Shown here: positions 58,581-64,000 of the stretch, in pieces
Numbering within the stretch: position 1 is the first letter of the stretch
Layout of the letters: the number at the start of each line of letters is the position of its first letter
NCBI GenBank assembly: GCA_947473805.1
Contig: CANJGB010000005.1
Coordinates: 1 to 64,000 of the forward strand
DNA: 64,000 nt
Direction: 5' to 3'
DNA from: Alphaproteobacteria bacterium
GTDB taxonomy: Bacteria; Pseudomonadota; Alphaproteobacteria; Ferrovibrionales; Ferrovibrionaceae
Notes under the pieces: generated by a model
Told to the model about the DNA's origin: nothing
The model's input: only the letters and a program-made list of their open reading frames with translations
Databases searched by the model: none
Translations under genes and position numbers: made by a program

Positions 58581-60185
58581 ATGGCTGAGTTCGACTACAT
58601 CATCGTCGGCGCTGGGTCGGCGGGCTGCGTTCTGGCGCATCGCCTGTCGGCCAATCCGCGCAATCGCGTCCTGCTGCTGGAGGCCGGCGGCGAGAACCGC
58701 CATCCGTTCATCCGCCTGCCGCGCGCGTGGATCAAGCTGCGCGCCAACCCGACCTATGCCTGGGAGTTTCCGGTCGAGCCAGAGGACGGCGGCCCGGCGC
58801 GCGAGACGTGGCTGCGCGGGCGCGGACTGGGTGGATCGAGCGCGATCAACGGCATGGTCTATAGCCGCGGCCAGGCCGAGGATTACGACGCGTGGGAAAA
58901 GCTCGGCAATCCAGGCTGGGGCTGGCGCGACATGGCGCGCTGCTTCAAGGAGATCGAGGACCATGCCGCCGGTGCGGATGACTTTCGCGGCAGAGGCGGA
59001 CCGCTGCAGGTCGGCGTGCGCTGCCAGCCGCTGCCGGTGTTCGAGGCGTGCATCGCGGCCGGACAGCAGATGGGCCTGCCGCGCCTCGACGATCCGAACG
59101 GCGCGACGCGCGAGGGCATCGGCTACATCGTCCACAGCGTGGACCGGCGCGGCGTGCGGTCCAGCGCGCGACATGCCTTCCTGGACCCGGTCCGCCATCG
59201 TCCGAACCTGAAAATCGTCACCGGCGCGCGCGTCTCGCGCCTGCTGTTCGACGGAATGCGCGCCACCGGCGTCGCCTGCGGTGACGGTGAGTATCGCGCC
59301 ACGCGCGAGGTGATCGTCGCGACCGGCGCGCTGCATTCGCCGCAATTGCTGCAGGTCTCGGGCATCGGTCCCGGCGCGGTGCTGCAGGCGGCCGGCGTGC
59401 CGGTACGGCGCGACCTGAAGGGCGTCGGCGCGAACCTGGCCGAGCACCTGGTCTTTGCCATGCCGCACCGCTTGCGCACCGCATATGGCCACAACCGCGA
59501 GTTTCGCGGCCTGCGCCTGTTGAAGAATGCTGTCGTCTACTACGCAACCGGGCGCGGCCTGCTGAGCTATGGCGCATCGGAAGTCGGTGGCTTCATGCGC
59601 TCGGCCGACGCTGTGGAGCGGCCCGACATACAGCTGGGCATGTCGCCCTACTCGTTCGACCTGAAGCGCGGCAACTGGGTGTCGAAAGGCGTGCGGACAG
59701 AGCAGCAGCCCGGCATCACCATTATCGGCACGATGATCCGGCCGAGCAGCCGGGGCGATGTGCAGATCACATCACCCGATATCGCAACACCGCCGCGCAT
59801 CCGCGCCAACTGGCTGGCTACCGACGACGACCGCGCCACGGCTTTGGCCATGGTCGGCAAGCTGCGCCGCTTCGTGCGGCAGCCGGCCCTGGCCGATTAT
59901 GTTGGCGAAGAGATTTCGCCGGGCGCTGACGTCAACAGCGATGCAGACATTCTTGCCGCCGTGAAGCGCCTGCTGGCGTCGGGACTGCACGCGGTCGGCA
60001 CCTGCCGCATGGGGCCGGACGCGGACGCTGTGGTGGACGCCCGCCTGCGCGTCCATGGCATCGACGGCCTGCGCGTGGTGGATTGCTCGATCATGCCGCT
60101 GCCGGTCTCCGGCAATACCAACGCGCCCGCCATGGCCATGGCCTGGCGCGCGGCAGAGATGATCCTGGAAGACGCGGCCGTCTAG
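58581..60185 (+). CDS. GMC family FAD-dependent oxidoreductase (choline dehydrogenase-like)
   Basis: A 534-aa flavoenzyme of the glucose-methanol-choline family. FDYIIVGAGSAGCVLAHRLS is the FAD fold; RGRGLGGSSAINGMVYSRG and ATGALHSPQLLQVSGIGP are GMC signatures 1 and 2. The C-terminus has AVGTCRMGPDADAVVDARLRVHGIDGLRVVDCSIMPLPVSGNTNAP, with the catalytic His-Asn pattern. It oxidises an alcohol; choline, polyethylene glycol and other alcohols are possible. The final CTAG is shared with the convergent trpE(G). Confidence 0.94.
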   Translation: MAEFDYIIVGAGSAGCVLAHRLSANPRNRVLLLEAGGENRHPFIRLPRAWIKLRANPTYAWEFPVEPEDGGPARETWLRGRGLGGSSAINGMVYSRGQAEDYDAWEKLGNPGWGWRDMARCFKEIEDHAAGADDFRGRGGPLQVGVRCQPLPVFEACIAAGQQMGLPRLDDPNGATREGIGYIVHSVDRRGVRSSARHAFLDPVRHRPNLKIVTGARVSRLLFDGMRATGVACGDGEYRATREVIVATGALHSPQLLQVSGIGPGAVLQAAGVPVRRDLKGVGANLAEHLVFAMPHRLRTAYGHNREFRGLRLLKNAVVYYATGRGLLSYGASEVGGFMRSADAVERPDIQLGMSPYSFDLKRGNWVSKGVRTEQQPGITIIGTMIRPSSRGDVQITSPDIATPPRIRANWLATDDDRATALAMVGKLRRFVRQPALADYVGEEISPGADVNSDADILAAVKRLLASGLHAVGTCRMGPDADAVVDARLRVHGIDGLRVVDCSIMPLPVSGNTNAPAMAMAWRAAEMILEDAAV

Positions 60186-62362
60186 CCCTTCAGCGCCATC
60201 TGGCCCAGCACGTTGGCGACCAGGCGCAGGCCGTGGTTGTCGCGCGCCGACATGATCGATTCAGGATGGAACTGCACCGCCTTGACCGGCAGCGTCTTGT
60301 GCCGCACGGCCATGATGGTGCCGTCCTCGACCTGGGCCACCGCCTCCATGTCCGACGGGAAGCTGGCGCGTTCGGCGTGCAGCGAGTGGTAGCGGCCGAT
60401 GGTGACCTGGCGCGGCATGCCTTCGAACATCGGATCCTCGCCCAGCGTCACGATGGACTCCTTGCCGTGCACCGGCTCGCCCAGGCGCACGATCCTGCCG
60501 CCGAACTTTTCCACGATGCCCTGCAGGCCCAGGCAAACACCGAACACCGGCACGCCCTTGGACATGGCGAGGTCGATGGTCTCGTTGATCGGGAAGTCGC
60601 TGGGCCGGCCGGGACCGGGCGACAGCACGACGAGGCTGGGCTTCTCGGCCTTCAGCCGTTCCAGCGCCGGGCCGGAGCGCAGCGTCACCACCTCGGCGCC
60701 GGTCTGGCGGAAATAATCCGCCAGGATCAGCACAAAGCTGTCCTCGTGATCGACGAACAGGACGCGCTTGCCCTTGCCGGATTCGGCGATGCTGCGCAGG
60801 TTCGACACGGCGGCGGGCGCCACCTTCGCCTTCGGTTCCAGCACCGCGAGCAGGGCCGAGGCCTTGAGCGCGCATTCCTTGTCCTCGTCCTCGGGCACGG
60901 AATCATGCAGCAGCGTCGCGCCCGCACGCACCACGGCAATGCCGTCGCGCAGCTGCATGGTGCGCAGCGTCAGGCCGGTGTTCATGTTGCCATCGAAGCC
61001 GAGCATGCCGATGGCGCCGCCGTACCAGCGGCGGGCCGAGCGCTCCTTCGCCTCGATGAAGCGCATGGCGGCGCGTTTCGGCGCGCCGGTCACCGTCACC
61101 GCCCAGGCATGGGTCAGGAAGGCATCAAGGGAGTCGAAACCCTCGCGCAGCTCGCCCTCGACGTGGTCGACCGTGTGGATCAGGCGGGAATACATTTCGA
61201 TCTGGCGGCGGCCGATGACCTTCACCGAGCCCGGCGTGCAAACGCGCGCCTTGTCGTTGCGGTCGACGTCGGTGCACATCGTCAGTTCGGACGCGTCCTT
61301 CTGCGAATTCAGCAGGGTCAGGATCTGAGCCGCGTCGCCGATGGCGTCACCGCCACGCGCGATGGTGCCCGAGATCGGGCAGGTCTCGACCCGCCGGCCG
61401 TTCACCCGCACGAACATCTCGGGCGAGGCGGCGACAAGGAACTCGCCGTCGCCGAGGTTGATCAGCGCGCCATAGGGTGCCGGGTTGGTCTTCTGCAGAT
61501 GACGGAACAGGGCGGTAGGTGCGGTGTCGCAGCGGCGGTAGAACGCCTGCGTCAGCACGCACTCGTATATGTCGCCGCGCTTGAAGGCTTCCTGTGCCTC
61601 ACGCACCGCGGATGCGAACTCGCCCGGCTTGTGGCTCTGCGGCATTTTCGGATCGCGGCCCGGCTTCGGCGGATGGTGCGCGCCGGAGCGGGGGATGGCG
61701 TCGGTGCTGTGGCCACCGACGGCGAACTCGTAGCGGATCAAAGTCGCCGCCTGTTTCAGGTGATCGACCACCAGAAGTTCGTCGGGCAAATAGAGGACGA
61801 GGTCGCGCTGGTCGGCGCTGCGCTCCATGCGCGTCTCGAACGGATCGAGCTGCAGCACGAGGTCGTAGCCGAACGCACCGTACAGGCCGAGGTTCGGATC
61901 ATCCGCGCTGTGGAAGGCGGCGGCGACATCGCGGAGCAGGGTGAACAGTGACGGGCGGCGGGTGCGTTCCTCCTCGGCCAGCGGGCCGGAGGCAACCTGG
62001 CCCAGCGTGCTGTCGAAGCCGTCAGCAACAATGGCGCCGACCTTGTGCCCCGCCTGTTTCAGGTGACGGGCCAGCGGTTCCAGCAGCAGCGCGCCGCGCG
62101 GGTTCAGCGCCTGGACGTGCAACACCTCGCCGCGCGCAACGAGTTCCAGCGGCGGGTCGGCGAAGCCGAAGTCCCACCGGCTGTAGCGGTTGGGAAATTC
62201 GAACGCCGAGGAAAAGACGCAGCCCTTGCGCGTGTCGAGCCGGTCGACCAGCGGCGCCAGCGAACCCTCATAGTCTTCGCTATAGCGGCGCACCGCGACC
62301 TCGACGCCACAGGGCGTGGCGTAGCGGTGCAGGGTGGGGGGGGCGTTCAGGTCGATGTTCAT
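60182..62362 (-). CDS. trpE(G): Anthranilate synthase, fused TrpE-TrpG
   Basis: A 726-aa fusion converting chorismate and glutamine to anthranilate. The TrpE part (~1-510) has VSPEMFVRVNGRRVETCPISGTIARGGD, LTMCTDVDRNDKARVC and FDGNMNTGLTLRTM. The glutamine amidotransferase part (~530-726) has FVDHEDSFVLILADYFRQTGA, LSPGPGRPSDF, VFGVCLGLQGIVE with the catalytic Cys, HSLHAERASFPSD and VQFHPESIMS. Rhizobium, Azospirillum and Brucella have the same fusion. The gene is preceded by a promoter, a Trp-codon leader peptide and an attenuator, so it is controlled by charged tRNA-Trp. Confidence 0.97.
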   Translation of the reverse strand: MNIDLNAPPTLHRYATPCGVEVAVRRYSEDYEGSLAPLVDRLDTRKGCVFSSAFEFPNRYSRWDFGFADPPLELVARGEVLHVQALNPRGALLLEPLARHLKQAGHKVGAIVADGFDSTLGQVASGPLAEEERTRRPSLFTLLRDVAAAFHSADDPNLGLYGAFGYDLVLQLDPFETRMERSADQRDLVLYLPDELLVVDHLKQAATLIRYEFAVGGHSTDAIPRSGAHHPPKPGRDPKMPQSHKPGEFASAVREAQEAFKRGDIYECVLTQAFYRRCDTAPTALFRHLQKTNPAPYGALINLGDGEFLVAASPEMFVRVNGRRVETCPISGTIARGGDAIGDAAQILTLLNSQKDASELTMCTDVDRNDKARVCTPGSVKVIGRRQIEMYSRLIHTVDHVEGELREGFDSLDAFLTHAWAVTVTGAPKRAAMRFIEAKERSARRWYGGAIGMLGFDGNMNTGLTLRTMQLRDGIAVVRAGATLLHDSVPEDEDKECALKASALLAVLEPKAKVAPAAVSNLRSIAESGKGKRVLFVDHEDSFVLILADYFRQTGAEVVTLRSGPALERLKAEKPSLVVLSPGPGRPSDFPINETIDLAMSKGVPVFGVCLGLQGIVEKFGGRIVRLGEPVHGKESIVTLGEDPMFEGMPRQVTIGRYHSLHAERASFPSDMEAVAQVEDGTIMAVRHKTLPVKAVQFHPESIMSARDNHGLRLVANVLGQMALKG

Positions 62363-62410
62363 CCTTCGGGTTCCTCAGTCCTGGGGGCCGGCGGAGGACG
62401 AACGGGGCAG

Positions 62411-62445
62411 AAAATCAAAAAGGCCGTCTCGTCTCCGAGGCGGCC
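62411..62445 (-). terminator. trp attenuator terminator (3:4 hairpin)
   Basis: On the minus strand GGCCGCCTCG pairs with CGAGACGGCC (9 of 10 pairs) around GAGA, followed by TTTTTGATTTT. It lies between trpL and trpE(G). Segment 3 contains GCCGCC, which can instead pair with GGCGGC just after the trpL stop, so the two structures exclude one another as attenuation requires. Confidence 0.9.
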
Positions 62446-62489
62446 CGATCTTCATGTCACATGCACAAGGGATCGTGGGAGCCGCCGCT

Positions 62490-62537
62490 TCAGCGGCGCC
62501 ACCAACGACGGGTTTCCATATGCACGCGGTTCAACAT
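62490..62537 (-). CDS. trpL: trp leader peptide with tandem Trp codons
   Basis: A 15-aa frame, MLNRVHMETRRWWRR, with two consecutive TGG codons and flanking arginine codons, ends in TGA inside a hairpin (CGCCGC-TGAA-GCGGCG). The ATG lies 7 bp after the -10 box, so it would sit at or beside the transcription start, making the mRNA leaderless, as reported for trpL in Sinorhizobium. An internal in-frame ATG could give a 9-aa form. When Trp-tRNA is short, ribosomes stall at TGG TGG and permit the antiterminator. Confidence 0.85.
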   Translation of the reverse strand: MLNRVHMETRRWWRR

Positions 62538-62544
62538 GGCGCGG

Positions 62545-62573
62545 ACCATAGCCGGGGCCGGGAAAGTGGTCAA
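62545..62573 (-). promoter_or_regulatory. Promoter of trpL-trpE(G)
   Basis: TTGACC (62568-62573) and TATGGT (62545-62550) on the minus strand are 17 bp apart, a near-consensus sigma-70 promoter. The start site would fall at about 62537-62538, at the A of the trpL ATG. It begins 27 bp from the stop of the upstream binding-protein gene, on the same strand. Confidence 0.8.
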
Positions 62574-62600
62574 GCGGGGTTCCCCTGCCGCGTCTGCCGC

Positions 62601-64000
62601 CTACTCCACCCGCACGGAGCGGAGCGGGAAGTAGTTGTCGGCGCGCTGGACCAGTTTCACATTGTCCTTGGTGGCCCACAGCACGACCTGCTGGTGCAAC
62701 GGCAGGGCCAGCACGTTGTCGCGGATGTAGACCAGCCCCTCGCGGATCAGCGCGTTGCGCTTGGCCAGGTCGGTTTCGCCGCCCATGGTGAGGCCGAGCC
62801 GTTCGAGTTCCGGGAAATTGTTGTTGTGGAAATTGAACAGGCCCTGGCGGATGTCCGCCTTGCGGGGCATGAACAGGCTGAAGATCGTGTTGTGCGCATC
62901 GTAGGTCGTGGGCGCCCAGCCGACAAAGGCGATGCTGGCGGCGCCGTAGCCCGGCGGCGAGATCTTCGCGCCGTACAGGCTCATCGGCATGGCGGTGAGC
63001 TTCACCTTCACGCCGATCTGCGCCAGCATGCCGACAACCGCGACGCAGATCTGCTCGTCATTGACGTAGCGGTTGTTCGGGCACTCCATCGCCACTTCAA
63101 AACCGTCGGGATAGCCGGCATCAGTCAGCAGCTTCTTTGCCGCCGCGTAGTCGGGCTTGCCCGGCTTGTTCAGCGCTGCGTCGTAGCCGTTGATGCCCGG
63201 GCCAACCACCAGCGTGTTGGGCAGCGAGAAGCCGCGCATGATCTTGGTCTTGATCGCTTCGCGGTCGATGGCGAACTGCAGCGCCTGGCGGACGCGCAGG
63301 TCGCGGAACGGGTTCTTGCCCTTCACGCTGCTGCCGACCAGTTCATCGCTGCCCTGGTCGAGCGCGAGAAAGATGGTGCGGGTTTCCGGCGACTGCACGA
63401 CGCGCAGCCCCTTGCGCTTGGACAGGTCGTCGACATTCTGGGTTGGCACGCTGTAGATCATGTCGACCGAGCCGGCGCGCAGCGCCGATACCCGGGCGTT
63501 CGGGTCCTTCAGCAGGTTGAAGGTCACCTTGGTCAGGTTGTGCGTGGGCTTGTCCCACCAGCCGGCATAGGGCTCCCACTCGGTCTCGATTCCGGCCGGC
63601 GCGACTTCACGACGAACGGGCCGGTGCCGTTGGAATGCAGGACGGCGAAGTTCTCTTCGTTCTTCGCCACCTCGGCGATGCGGGTGAGATTGTTCCGCTC
63701 GGACCAGCTCTTGGACATGATCAGCCAATTGGCCAATTCCTCGGGCAGGACCGGGTTGGGTGCGCGGGTGACGACGTCGACGGTGAAGTCATCGACCTTG
63801 GTCATCTCCTTCACCGAGGCGAAATAGCCCGCGATGGAGGTGCCGGCACCGGCCGAGGCGCGCTGGTACGAGAAGATCACATCGTCGGCGGTGAACGGCG
63901 TACCGTCCTGGAAGCGGACGTTGCGGCGCAGCGTGTAGCGCCACGTGGTCGGCGCCACCAGCTTCCACTCGGTGGCGAGAGAGGGTTCCAGCTTCAGGTC
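62601..64000 (-). pseudogene. Family 5 ABC substrate-binding protein, frameshifted and cut by right edge
   Basis: A peptide/nickel-type (SBP_bac_5) binding protein in two frames. From the right edge the first part reads LEPSLATEWKLVAPTTWRY, FQDGTPFTADDVIFSYQRA and NGTGPFVVKSR. The second part, one frame over, reads AGIETEWEPYAGWWDKPTHN and runs through DLRVRQALQFAIDREAIK and GYPDGFEVAMECPNNRYVNDEQI to a TAG at 62601. The switch is at about 63594-63601, where one base appears missing. The signal peptide lies beyond the window. The reading is otherwise intact, so a sequencing error or a very recent mutation is as likely as true decay. Confidence 0.85.

Noticed and set aside
60083-61951. 622-aa plus-strand frame opposite trpE(G)
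   Set aside because: The minus strand carries the complete anthranilate synthase motifs; the plus frame has no recognisable domain.

Overview
The window is a high-GC, densely coded bacterial chromosome segment. Gene content points to an alphaproteobacterium, probably Rhodospirillales-like: a fused TrpE(G) anthranilate synthase behind a short trpL leader, a ~180 kDa NAD-glutamate dehydrogenase, SDHAF4/DUF1674, tandem DUF1194 secreted proteins, PAS_5, several TctC/Bug-type solute-binding proteins, and a palindromic intergenic repeat. Most of it is housekeeping and transport; there is no prophage, CRISPR array or integron. The only mobile-element trace is an IS5-type transposase tail cut by the left edge.

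Layout. 1-2.4 kb: IS5 remnant, FMN reductase, gpsA, EVE protein, then the first copy of a ~97 bp palindromic repeat. 2.4-4.3 kb (minus): a tightly coupled three-gene operon headed by a UGSC-family selenoprotein whose in-frame TGA would make conventional gene callers split it in two. 4.4-6.2 kb: two tandem secreted DUF1194 (VWA-like) proteins and a 53-aa protein. 6.4-10.6 kb: creatininase-family protein, acetyl-CoA synthetase, beta-carbonic anhydrase, a tiny secreted Cys peptide, a thermonuclease. 10.6-20.1 kb: SbmA/BacA-like ABC exporter, HerA-like ATPase, SDHAF4, HtpX, lipoprotein, RsmB-like methyltransferase, PAS protein, amidase, secreted dienelactone-hydrolase-like enzyme, FkbM methyltransferase. 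20.3-23.2 kb: a solute-binding protein, two paralogous ~235-aa NIPSNAP-like proteins and a lysine-rich histone H1-like protein. 23.3-28.6 kb: rpe, heparinase II/III-family protein, glycosyltransferase, purH and a small membrane protein. 28.6-36.1 kb: a non-coding patch with a 20-bp tandem repeat, small proteins, the second palindromic repeat, and the MFS/NAD-GDH pair. 36.3-41.5 kb: two TctC binding proteins, a metallophosphoesterase and two paralogous amidohydrolases. 41.6-45.9 kb: tRNA-Gly(GCC), thioredoxin-TPR/LON/Trm112/DUF971 operon, UbiH-type hydroxylase, PII protein. 46.1-50.5 kb: dapC-like aminotransferase, ftsK, lolA. 50.6-55.2 kb: potFGHI polyamine transporter and a MarR regulator. 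55.3-58.5 kb: a probable structured small RNA, an unknown protein, exonuclease III, and an ADP-forming acyl-CoA ligase alpha subunit. 58.6-64 kb: GMC oxidoreductase, trpE(G) with promoter, leaderless trpL and attenuator, and a frameshifted solute-binding protein running off the right edge.

The signals most worth follow-up are the selenoprotein operon at 2411-4280, the trpL attenuator at 62411-62573, and the multi-hairpin RNA with C-rich loops at about 55325-55517. Function assignments rest on recognising motifs by eye; no database search or folding program was run.
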